DNA from: Micromonospora sp. PLK6-60 | GTDB lineage: Bacteria > Actinomycetota > Actinomycetes > Mycobacteriales > Micromonosporaceae | Direction of reading: 5' to 3' | Length of the DNA stretch: 64,000 nucleotides | Assembly (NCBI RefSeq): GCF_019890675.1 | Contig: NZ_JAIOAA010000006.1 | Coordinates: 62,001 to 126,000, forward strand | Shown here: piece by piece, positions 55,051-61,944 of the stretch | Layout of the letters: each line of letters starts with the position of its first letter | Numbering within the stretch: the first letter of the stretch is position 1 | The notes under the pieces: generated by a model | What the model was told of the DNA's origin: nothing | The model's database searches: none | What the model saw: only the letters and a program-made list of their open reading frames with translations | Translations under genes and position numbers: made by a program

Positions 55051-55169
55051 CGGGTGGTCTCCGTTCGCGACTGCGGGGCTCGCAGGACCGGCTCGCTCCT
55101 CGCGCTCACCAGGGCAGTCTCCGTTCGCGACTGCGGGGCTCGCAGGACCGGCTCGCTCCTCGCGCTCAC
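55047..55169 (-). other. Coupled mini reading frame encoded by two tandem junction repeats
   Basis: A GTG overlapping the PP2C stop (GTGA) opens a 40-codon frame made of two 20-codon copies of VSARSEPVLRAPQSRTETAL, the second ending TETTR. It terminates in a TGA that overlaps the kinase GTG start (GTGA). The unbroken stop-start chain suggests ribosomes may pass from PP2C through the mini frame to the kinase. Whether a peptide accumulates is unknown. Confidence 0.45.
55062..55169 (-). repeat. Two tandem copies of the 48-bp junction repeat, 60-bp period
   Basis: Copies at 55062-55109 and 55122-55169 are identical over at least 54 bases (55057-55110 and 55117-55170). On the minus strand each starts GTGAGCGCGAGGAGCGAGCC and ends GCAGTCGCGAACGGAG, the last bases being a ribosome-binding motif. 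Confidence 0.92.
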
Positions 55170-56416
55170 CGGCCGCCGCCCCGGTTCACCAGCAGCATGG
55201 CCACGTCGTCGGCGAGCGGGCCGCCGTTGATCTGCTCGGCCCGGCCGACCAGCCAGGCGGGCAGGTCGGACAGCGGGACGCTCTGGTTGCCCGGCTCGGC
55301 CAGCAGGCCGGCCAGCCCCGGCACGTCCAGCCGCTCGTCGCCGTCGCCCACCCGCCCCTCGATCAGGCCGTCGGTGTACATCAGCAGGGACCAGTCATCG
55401 GTGGCGAACTCCAGGTCGAAAGCGACAGGCCGACGGGGCCGTACGCCGAGCAGCAGACCGCTCGGCGCCGGCACCGGCGCGACCTTACCGCCGGAGAGCA
55501 ACAGCGGTGGGGGGTGGCCCGCCAACCGGACGGTGGCCCGGTTGGCGTCCAGGTCCAGCCGGGTGGTGGCCACGGTGGCGAAGATCTCCCGGAGCCGGCG
55601 CTCGCTCATCAGCACCTGCTCCAGCGCCGGCAGCACCTCGTCGTCCGGCACGCCGGCGAGGATCAGCGCCCGCCAGGCGACCCGCAGTTCGACGCCGAGC
55701 GCCGCCTCGTCCACCCCGTGCCCGCAGACGTCCCCGACGATCAGGTCCACCCGGTCGGGCCGGGTCTGCACCACGTCGAAGAAGTCGCCGCCGATCAGGG
55801 CGGCGTGCCGGCCCGGGCGGTAGAAGGTGTGCACCGCCACCTGGTCGGTGCTCATCAGCGGCTGGGGCAGCAGGCCGCGCTCCAGGCGGGCCGACTCGGC
55901 CTGGCGCAGCTCCACCTCGCGCAGCCGCCGGGCGTTCTCGTCGGCCCGCTTGCGCTCGACCGCGTAGCGCAGCGCCCGGGTCAGCAGCACGCCGTCGACC
56001 TGACCCTTGACCAGATAGTCCTGGGCGCCCTCGGCCACCGCGACGATGCCGAGGTGCTCGTCGGAGCGGCCGGTCAGCACGCAGACCGCGGCGCCGCTGG
56101 CCATCTCCAGCACCTGGCGGAGCCCGTCGAGGCCCTGCGCGTCGGGCAGCCCGAGGTCGAGCAGGACGCAGTCGACGCCCATCACCCGCTGGCGGGCCTC
56201 GCTCAGGCTGGTGGCCACCAGCAGGTCGATCATCGAGTTGGTCTCGGCGAGCAGTTCACCGACGAGGAAGGCGTCGCCTTCGTCGTCCTCGACCAGCAGG
56301 ACCCGGAGCCGGTCACCCGGCGGAACGCTGGTGTGGCGCCCGACGCCGCTGTGCGAAAGCGCCCGGGGCACGACGGGGGAACCGGACAGGCCGGTCCCCC
56401 GGGGCGGCCGGGTCAC
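55166..56416 (-). CDS. Receiver-PP2C (RsbU-type) phosphatase
   Basis: This protein of about 416 residues has an N-terminal receiver domain (LRVLLVEDDEGDAFL; phospho-acceptor Asp in DCVLLDLGLPDAQG; Lys in QDYLVKGQVDG). A short coiled coil (VERKRADENARRLREVELRQ) and a C-terminal PP2C/SpoIIE phosphatase domain follow, with metal-binding GGDFFDVVQ, VGDVCGHGVDEAAL and LLMYTDGLIEGR. Such proteins dephosphorylate anti-sigma-factor antagonists in partner-switching control. The start is uncertain: GTG at 56416 lacks a clear ribosome-binding site. AAGGAG stands 6 bases before an in-frame ATC at 56446, so a rare ATC start is possible. Confidence 0.9.
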   Translation of the reverse strand: MTRPPRGTGLSGSPVVPRALSHSGVGRHTSVPPGDRLRVLLVEDDEGDAFLVGELLAETNSMIDLLVATSLSEARQRVMGVDCVLLDLGLPDAQGLDGLRQVLEMASGAAVCVLTGRSDEHLGIVAVAEGAQDYLVKGQVDGVLLTRALRYAVERKRADENARRLREVELRQAESARLERGLLPQPLMSTDQVAVHTFYRPGRHAALIGGDFFDVVQTRPDRVDLIVGDVCGHGVDEAALGVELRVAWRALILAGVPDDEVLPALEQVLMSERRLREIFATVATTRLDLDANRATVRLAGHPPPLLLSGGKVAPVPAPSGLLLGVRPRRPVAFDLEFATDDWSLLMYTDGLIEGRVGDGDERLDVPGLAGLLAEPGNQSVPLSDLPAWLVGRAEQINGGPLADDVAMLLVNRGGGR

Positions 56417-56495
56417 CGCCGCGAGACGCGGGAGTTCGCTGGTGATGTCGGGCTCCTTCCGAGTGCCCTGCTGATCCTGTATTAGACAACGGTCG

Positions 56496-56532
56496 CACAC
56501 AACACGACGGTGTCCGGCACCGGCGTTGTGTG
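56496..56532. promoter_or_regulatory. Inverted repeat CACACAAC-N21-GTTGTGTG in a divergent promoter region
   Basis: Two perfect 8-bp arms lie between the signalling cassette and the M28 peptidase gene. On the minus strand TAATACAGG just downstream of one arm could be a -10 region. The 262-base gap holds no gene. Confidence 0.4.
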
Positions 56533-56678
56533 AGTCGCCTCGGCCGGCCGACAACAGGTGAGCGAACTCTCCGGCCGCGTCGTTACGGTTCCGCGCCGAA
56601 AGCGGACGCCCAGTGCCCGTCCCGCCGGGCGGGAGGCAGGATGATGCCCACCCCGCACCACCCCCTCAAGGAGCAGCC

Positions 56679-59057
56679 GTGGGCGCACCCCCCACCCGCG
56701 CCGCCGACCGGGCGCTGAGCCGCCCGCGCCGGCGGGCACTCGCCGCCGTCGCCGCGCTCGCCGCGCTGCTCGCCGTCGGCGCGACCGTACTGGTCGACCT
56801 GAGCACCCCGGCGCCCCGACCGGCCGACGCGCCGCCGTCGGACTTCAGCGCCGGGCGGGCGTACGAAGATGTGCGGGTGATCGGGGCCCGGCCGCACGTC
56901 GCCGGCAGCCCCGCCAACGACCAGGTCCGGGCGCACGTCGAGGGGGTGCTGCGCGGCCTGGGCCTGGAGACCGACGTGCAGGACACGGTGGCGGCGGAGG
57001 CCGGGCAGCTCAGCGGCGCGGCCGGCGGCGCCACCCTGGCCCGGGTGCGCAACGTGGTGGCCCGGCTGCCCGGCACCGACTCGACCGGCCGGGTGTTCCT
57101 GGTCGCGCACTACGACTCGGTGCAGTCCGGGCCCGGCGGCAACGACGACGCCGCCGGCACCGCCACCATCCTGGAGGTGGCCCGGGCGCTGGCCGCCGGG
57201 CCGAAACCCCGCAACGACATCGTCTTCGTGCTCACCGACGCCGAGGAGGCGTGCCTCTGCGGCGCTTCGGCGTTCGCGTCCAGCCACCCGCTGGCCACCG
57301 ACGGCGGCGTGGTGCTCAACCTGGAGGCGCGGGGCAGCACCGGCCCGGTGATCATGTTCGAGACGTCCCGGAACAACGCGGCGCTGGTCGACGTCTTCGG
57401 CCGGGCCGCGCCGCACCCGGTGGGCACCTCCTTCGCTGTGGAGATTTATCGGGCGTTGCCCAACGACACCGACTTCACCGCCTTCCTCGACCACCGCTTC
57501 GTCGGCCTCAACTCCGCCTACATCGACGGCGGCGCGATCTACCACACCCCGCTGGACACCCCGGCGGTGATGAACCGGGGCAGCCTCCAGATGCACGGCG
57601 ACAACGCGCTCGGGCTGGCCCGGGAGTTCGGCCGCGTCGACCTGACGGCGCTGCGCGCCGGCCACGACGCCACGTACTTTCCGGTGCCCGGCGGGCTGAT
57701 CCGCTACCCCGGCTGGCTGACCCTGCCGCTGGCGCTGCTCGCGCTGGTCGCGGTCGGCGCGCTGGGCTGGCTGCTGCGCCGCCGGGGCCGGGCCACCGGC
57801 GGCCGGCTCGCCGCCGGCGCCGGGCTCGCGCTGGTGCCGATCCTGCTCGCCCCGCTGGCCGCGCAACTGCTCTGGGCGGCGATCACCACGATCCGGCCCG
57901 GCTACGCCGAGCTGCTCGACCCGTACCGGCCGGTCTGGTACCGGCTGGCCGTGGTGGCGCTCGCCGCCGCGATCCTGCTCGCCTGGTACGCGCTGACCCG
58001 CCGGTGGGCCGGGCCGGCCGCGCTCGCCTTCGGCGGGCTGCTCTGGCTGGCCCTGTTCGGCGTGCTGCTCGCGGTGCTGGTGCCCGGTGGGGCGTACCTG
58101 GCGACCCTGCCGGCCCTGGCCGGCGCGCTGGCCGGCCTGGCCGCGCTCGCCACCCGGCCGGACGGCCCGTGGCCGGTGGTGGCGGTGACCCTGGCCGGCG
58201 CGGTGGGCGTGGTGATCCTGCTGCCCACGGTGGTGCTGCTCTTCCCCGCGCTCGGCATGGCGATGGGCGGGGTGGCCGCGCTCTTCGCGGTGCTGCTCGG
58301 GCTCGCCGCGCTGCCGGTGCTCGACCTGCTGCACCCCGAGGCCGGCGGGCAGCGCGGCCTGGTCGCGCTGCGGGCCCGCCGGGCCGGCGCGCTGCCGGCC
58401 GCCGCCGCCGGGCTCGCCGCCGTGGTGCTCGCCGCGGTCGGCCTGGCCGTCGACCGGTTCGACGCCGCGCACCCGGTGCCCACCCACCTGATGTACGCCC
58501 TCGACGCCGGCACCGGCCAGGCGCGCTGGCTCAGCCACGAGGACGACCCGCAGCCCTGGACCGACGGGTACGTCGACGGGCCGGCCTCCGTCGCCGACGA
58601 CTTCCCCGGCCTGGGCGACGGCGAACTGCGGGCCGGGCCGGCGCAGGCGGCGAACCTGCCCGCGCCGACGCTGGAGACGCTCTCCGACACCCGCGACGGC
58701 GACCAGCGGATGCTGCGGGTGCGGGTGACGCCGCAGCGGTCGGTACGGCTGCTCACGCTGCACGTCGACACCACCACCGCCACCGTGAAGGCGGCGACGG
58801 TGGCCGGGCGCGACGTGCCGATCAAGGCGCGCGAGGGCCGGTGGGGCTTCGGGATCGTCTTCCACGCCCCGCCGCCGGAGGGCGTCGAGGTCACGCTGAC
58901 CCTGGCGTCGGCCGCTGAACCGGTGCACCTGCGGGCGATGGACGCCAGCGACGGGCTGGACGCGCTGCCCGGCTTCCGGCCCCGGCCGGCCGACGTCGGC
59001 GTGGTCGGCTCGCACAGCTCGGAAATGCTGGCGGTGGCCCGCACGTACGAGTTCTAG
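56679..59057 (+). CDS. M28-family membrane metallopeptidase (ERMP1-like architecture)
   Basis: This 792-residue protein has one N-terminal membrane anchor (RRALAAVAALAALLAVGATVLV), an extracytoplasmic M28 peptidase domain (about residues 50-320), six to eight transmembrane helices (about 345-600) and a C-terminal beta-rich domain. Zinc ligands are recognisable: His and Asp in LVAHYDSVQSGPGGNDDAAG, Glu-Glu in LTDAEEACLCG, Asp in LPNDTDFTAF, and His in AIYHTPLDTP. The layout resembles eukaryotic ER metallopeptidase 1 (Fxna) and its bacterial relatives. Aminopeptidase activity on extracellular peptides is the likely role. The GTG at 56679 has AAGGAG 6-11 bases upstream. It is divergent to the signalling cassette. 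Confidence 0.9.
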   Translation: MGAPPTRAADRALSRPRRRALAAVAALAALLAVGATVLVDLSTPAPRPADAPPSDFSAGRAYEDVRVIGARPHVAGSPANDQVRAHVEGVLRGLGLETDVQDTVAAEAGQLSGAAGGATLARVRNVVARLPGTDSTGRVFLVAHYDSVQSGPGGNDDAAGTATILEVARALAAGPKPRNDIVFVLTDAEEACLCGASAFASSHPLATDGGVVLNLEARGSTGPVIMFETSRNNAALVDVFGRAAPHPVGTSFAVEIYRALPNDTDFTAFLDHRFVGLNSAYIDGGAIYHTPLDTPAVMNRGSLQMHGDNALGLAREFGRVDLTALRAGHDATYFPVPGGLIRYPGWLTLPLALLALVAVGALGWLLRRRGRATGGRLAAGAGLALVPILLAPLAAQLLWAAITTIRPGYAELLDPYRPVWYRLAVVALAAAILLAWYALTRRWAGPAALAFGGLLWLALFGVLLAVLVPGGAYLATLPALAGALAGLAALATRPDGPWPVVAVTLAGAVGVVILLPTVVLLFPALGMAMGGVAALFAVLLGLAALPVLDLLHPEAGGQRGLVALRARRAGALPAAAAGLAAVVLAAVGLAVDRFDAAHPVPTHLMYALDAGTGQARWLSHEDDPQPWTDGYVDGPASVADDFPGLGDGELRAGPAQAANLPAPTLETLSDTRDGDQRMLRVRVTPQRSVRLLTLHVDTTTATVKAATVAGRDVPIKAREGRWGFGIVFHAPPPEGVEVTLTLASAAEPVHLRAMDASDGLDALPGFRPRPADVGVVGSHSSEMLAVARTYEF

Positions 59058-59142
59058 AAGTTTTCCGGCGCGGATGTCGAGGGGAGGCCGGCCGGCTTCT
59101 ACTCCCGGGTGAAGGCTAGTCATGCGACCCGAGGAGAACACG

Positions 59143-59745
59143 ATGAGCAAGGTGACCACCGGCGCGACCATGTCCCTGGACGGCTACATCGCGGACCCGT
59201 CGCACGGCGGGTTCGAGCACCTCTTCCAGTGGTACGGCAACGGTGACGTGGAGACGCCGACCGCCCACCCGGAGATGACGTTCCGGACGTCGGCGGCCAG
59301 CGCCGCACACCTGCACGCGCTGACCGAGCGGACCGGGGCGCTGGTCGTCGGCCGCACCCTGTTCGACCTGACCAAGGGCTGGGGCGGCCGGCATCCGCTG
59401 GACAAGCCGGTGGTCGTGGTGACCCACTCGGTGCCCGACGGCTGGGAGCCCGAGAGTGAGTCGTTCGTGTTCGTCACCGACGGCATCGAACGGGCGATCG
59501 CGCGGGCCCATGAGCTGGCCGGCGGCAAGGAGGTCGGGGTCAACGGCGGGACGATCGCGCGGCAGGTGCTGGAGGCGGGGCTGCTGGACGAGGTGCACGT
59601 GGACCTGGTGCCGGTGCTGCTCGGGGACGGGATTCCGTTCTTCGCCGGGCTGGGGATCGGGCCGGTGCAGTTGGCGGGGCCGTTCCGGGTGGTCGAGGGG
59701 AACGAGGTCACCCACCTGGCGTACCGGGTGCGCCGGTCTGCCTGA
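59143..59745 (+). CDS. Dihydrofolate reductase/RibD C-terminal domain family protein
   Basis: This 200-residue protein is of the RibD_C/DHFR-like fold. Motifs are TTGATMSLDGYIADP at the N-terminus, TGALVVGRTLFDLTKGWGG, VVVVTHSVPDGW, and the late GGKEVGVNGGTIARQVLEAGLLDEVHVDLVPVLLGDG in pieces, which includes the GG nucleotide-phosphate loop. Members are NADPH-dependent reductases, mostly of unknown substrate and often involved in stress tolerance. The ATG at 59143 has GAGGAG 6 bases upstream; an earlier in-frame ATG at 59122 is less likely. Confidence 0.92.
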   Translation: MSKVTTGATMSLDGYIADPSHGGFEHLFQWYGNGDVETPTAHPEMTFRTSAASAAHLHALTERTGALVVGRTLFDLTKGWGGRHPLDKPVVVVTHSVPDGWEPESESFVFVTDGIERAIARAHELAGGKEVGVNGGTIARQVLEAGLLDEVHVDLVPVLLGDGIPFFAGLGIGPVQLAGPFRVVEGNEVTHLAYRVRRSA

Positions 59746-59779
59746 TCGTGCCGCGCTGTTGCCCCGGCCCCCGGATCAC

Positions 59780-59971
59780 TGCGTGGGCCGGGGCGACGCG
59801 CAGCCCGGCCGTCCTGACGAAGATCGATCGTCGGGCCACGGCGTCACCGCGCTTGTCGAGCTGATAGCCGTCGAGCCATACCCATCCGTCGGTTGATCGA
59901 CGCCTGGAACGGCATGAGCTTGCTGTCGGGGCCCAGGTGGCCGAGCGGCCCACACCGTAGCGTTTCGCCGC
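59780..59971 (-). pseudogene. Gene remnant adjoining the perfect inverted-repeat element
   Basis: Reading leftward from the element, one minus-strand frame gives LGPDSKLMPFQAS and another, after a small frame change near 59905, gives STDGWVWLDGYQLDKRGDAV followed by ARRSIFVRTAGLRVAPAHA. Both have the amino-acid texture of real protein and fit together as one broken gene lacking its start. The family is not recognised. The fragment begins exactly at the boundary of the inverted-repeat element (59972), as if the element or a linked deletion truncated it. Confidence 0.35.
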
Positions 59972-60126
59972 CTACCAACTTGATGTCGTAAACGAATCAG
60001 CGAGATCGACAAGACCGCCGGCCGGCCTCCGACACCAACTCGCTGACCAGCGAAAACCCGCCGCGGGGCGCGGGCCGTCAATGCGGCCCGCGCCGGCCTG
60101 ATTCGTTTACGACATCAAGTTGGTAG
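59972..60126. mobile_element. 155-bp element with perfect 29-bp terminal inverted repeats (MITE-like)
   Basis: The left end (59972-60000) starts CTACCAACTTGATGTCGTAA and the right end (60098-60126) is its exact reverse complement over 29 bases. The 97-base interior has no reading frame of note and contains a second hairpin, GGCGCGGGCCG / CGGCCCGCGCC (11 bp, 60067-60094). No clear target-site duplication is visible. A degenerate relative lies at 2200-2304. No transposase is encoded, so if mobile it is non-autonomous; a large regulatory or terminator structure is the alternative. The remainder of 59746-60227 holds only the remnant on its left. Confidence 0.75.
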
Positions 60127-60227
60127 CGTCCCAGAAGGACCACCGCGCGCCCGGCACCGCACCGCACCGCAGCGTCCGCTTCCGCCCCCCGCGCGCAGAC
60201 CACTCGACCAGCGCAGGCCGGCGGCCG

Positions 60228-60482
60228 TTACTTCCAGCGGAAGTGCACGAACAGTCGGCCGAAGTTCTTCGAGTCCTTCTCGACCCGGTGGTAGAGCTGC
60301 TTGACGTCCTTCTGGTCGAGGAAGCGCAGCACCTTCTTCTTGAGCTGGCCCGACCCCTTACCCGGGATGATCTCCACGAGGGTGGCCTTCTTCGCCACCG
60401 CCTCGTCCATGATCCCGCGCAGCGCGCGGTCGATGTCGTGGCCCTTGTTGTAGATGTCGTGGAGGTCGAGCTTGAGCTTCAC
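60228..60482 (-). CDS. Small stand-alone Smr-domain protein
   Basis: This 84-residue protein consists of a single Smr (MutS2 C-terminal) domain. LKLDLHDIYNKGHDIDRAL carries the LDLH motif, and VEIIPGKGSGQLKKKVLRFLDQ contains the GxGxG-like HGKG/PGKGSGxLK signature. Smr domains are nicking endonucleases or RNA-binding modules. The His of the usual HGKG is Pro here (PGKG), which may reduce nuclease activity. Lys-rich surfaces suggest nucleic-acid binding. It follows the TPR gene on the same strand, separated by a terminator-like hairpin. Confidence 0.88.
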   Translation of the reverse strand: MKLKLDLHDIYNKGHDIDRALRGIMDEAVAKKATLVEIIPGKGSGQLKKKVLRFLDQKDVKQLYHRVEKDSKNFGRLFVHFRWK

Positions 60483-60495
60483 CCGTCCATCCTAG

Positions 60496-60541
60496 GTACG
60501 ACGAAGGGCAGCCCACCCGGGCTGCCCTTCCCTCGTCGTAC
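60496..60541 (-). terminator. Two-part hairpin between TPR and Smr genes
   Basis: GTACGACGA/TCGTCGTAC (9 bp) encloses AGGGCAGCCC/GGGCTGCCCT (10 bp) with a short loop. The structure directly follows the TPR stop codon and lies 14 bases before the Smr start, so it can terminate the first and isolate the second. Confidence 0.8.
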
Positions 60542-60542
60542 G

Positions 60543-60908
60543 TCAGCGACCGCCGACCTTGCCCTCGACCCGCCGCAGCGCGGTCGCGTAGTCGTCGTTC
60601 GTCGAGTACATGGCCGCCGCGATGCGCAGGTGCCGCAGCGCGTCGGTGTGCCGGTTCATCCGCTCCAACGTCCGGCCCAGCACGTGGTGCGCGTAGTGGT
60701 CGCTCGGGTCCCGGTCGACCAGCTCGCGCAGCTGCTCCTCGGCCCGGGTGAGCTGGGCCGACTGGAAGTACGCCCGGGCCAGCAGCTGGCGGACCGAGGA
60801 GTTGCCGGGCTCGGCCTCGACGATCGGCTCCAGCAGCCGGGCCGCTCCGGTCGGGTCACCCGCCTCGAAGAACATGGTCGCCCGCCGGTACTCCGCCAGC
60901 AGATCCAT
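60543..60908 (-). CDS. Tetratricopeptide repeat protein
   Basis: This 121-residue protein is made of about three TPR units: AEYRRATMFFEAGDPTGAARLLEPIVEAEPGN, SVRQLLARAYFQSAQLTRAEEQLRELVDRDPSD and HYAHHVLGRTLERMNRHTDALRHLRIAAAMY (in pieces, residues about 5-105). The canonical A-Y and P positions are present. There is no signal peptide. It is probably a scaffold for a protein partner that is not evident from the neighbourhood. ATG at 60908 is chosen; a longer in-frame GTG is possible. Confidence 0.85.
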   Translation of the reverse strand: MDLLAEYRRATMFFEAGDPTGAARLLEPIVEAEPGNSSVRQLLARAYFQSAQLTRAEEQLRELVDRDPSDHYAHHVLGRTLERMNRHTDALRHLRIAAAMYSTNDDYATALRRVEGKVGGR

Positions 60909-61056
60909 CGCCCTCACCCCCTCGTCTCCCGCCGCCACTCCCCCGACGCTGGCACAACATCAGCAGTACCGCGAGTGTTCCCCGAGACGCTGAGTGCGCG
61001 TACCGCCGCAAGTGGGGGTGTCCGCCTGCGCCGGCGTGGGCGGGTCAGCGGGCGGG

Positions 61057-61824
61057 TCAGCGGGTCGGGTCGTAGCGGTCGCCGACCAGGTCCCAGGCCC
61101 GGACGCCACCGACGATCCCGGCCGTATTGGGTACGACCACGACATCGTCGCCCATCCGGGCCAGTTGCTCGGGCCGGATCAGCCGGGAGTTGCCGCCGCC
61201 CAGGTAGAGCCGGTCCCAGTGGACCACCGGGCGCAGCCCCTCCACCACCTGCCGGATCCGCCGGGACCAGAACGCGTCGCCCAGGCGCCGGCGTTCCGGC
61301 TCCCCGACGTACGTGTCGTAGGTGGTGTTCCAGCGCACGGGTGCGTGCGACAGCTCCAGGTGCGGAGCGATCATCCCGCCGTCGAAGAGTGCGCTGCCCA
61401 GCCCGGTGCCCAGGGTCAGCACCAGCTCGCAGCCGGTCCCGGCGACCACCCCGGCGCCGTGCACCTCGGCGTCGTTGAGCACCAGCGCCGGCGCCCCGAA
61501 CGCCTCGGCGAGCGCGCTGCGGGCGTCGTACCCGGACCACTCGGCGAGCAGCCCGGGGTCGATCTTGCTGCGCGGGCCCGACCGGGTCACGTAGTGCGGC
61601 GTCGCGACCACCACGCCGTGCCGGATCATGCCCGGCATGCCGACCGTCACCCGGTCCGCCGCCGGCAGCCGCCCACCCAGCTCCACCAGCGTCTTCACGA
61701 ACAGCGCCGGCGGCAGCGGGTACGGCGTGGGCACCCGCAGCGGGCGGGCGCGCATGGTGCCGGCGCCGTCCAGCACCGACGCCTTGATCCCGCCACCGCC
61801 GCAGTCGATCGCCAGAGTGGTCAC
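61057..61824 (-). CDS. ROK-family sugar kinase, polyphosphate-glucokinase-like
   Basis: This 255-residue sugar kinase has an ASKHA fold. The phosphate-1 loop is LAIDCGGGGIKASVLD, substrate region VTVGMPGMIRHGVV and ALVLNDAEVHGAGV, with the catalytic Asp in LNDAEV. The phosphate-2 loop is LVLTLGTGLGSALFDGG and the late motif is LYLGGGNSRLI. The size and TLGTGLGSALF pattern are close to actinobacterial polyphosphate-dependent glucokinases, but the ROK zinc-finger cysteines are absent, as in that subgroup. The donor (polyphosphate or ATP) is not decidable here. The start is one of two adjacent GTGs (61824 or 61827). It is divergent from the ABC-F gene with a 120-base gap. Confidence 0.85.
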   Translation of the reverse strand: MTTLAIDCGGGGIKASVLDGAGTMRARPLRVPTPYPLPPALFVKTLVELGGRLPAADRVTVGMPGMIRHGVVVATPHYVTRSGPRSKIDPGLLAEWSGYDARSALAEAFGAPALVLNDAEVHGAGVVAGTGCELVLTLGTGLGSALFDGGMIAPHLELSHAPVRWNTTYDTYVGEPERRRLGDAFWSRRIRQVVEGLRPVVHWDRLYLGGGNSRLIRPEQLARMGDDVVVVPNTAGIVGGVRAWDLVGDRYDPTR

Positions 61825-61928
61825 CACGGGTGTGAGTCTGCCTCGTGATCGGCGGCGGTGCCGCCGGGTGCGGCGATCGGTCCGTCCAGCAGCCGGGGAA
61901 ACCCGTCGGCGACGGCGGGGCCCACCGG

Positions 61929-61934
61929 TAGGCT
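61929..61934 (+). promoter_or_regulatory. -10 box of the ABC-F gene, near-leaderless mRNA
   Basis: TAGGCT fits TAnnnT and ends 10 bases before the ATG at 61945. There is no ribosome-binding site upstream of the ATG, so transcription would start within a few bases of it. Confidence 0.5.
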
Positions 61935-61944
61935 CGGGCTCCTC

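Noticed and set aside
59972..60126. CRISPR or integron attC interpretation of the inverted-repeat element
   Set aside because: There is no spacer array, only a single pair of ends, and no attC core (RYYYAAC) or integrase nearby.
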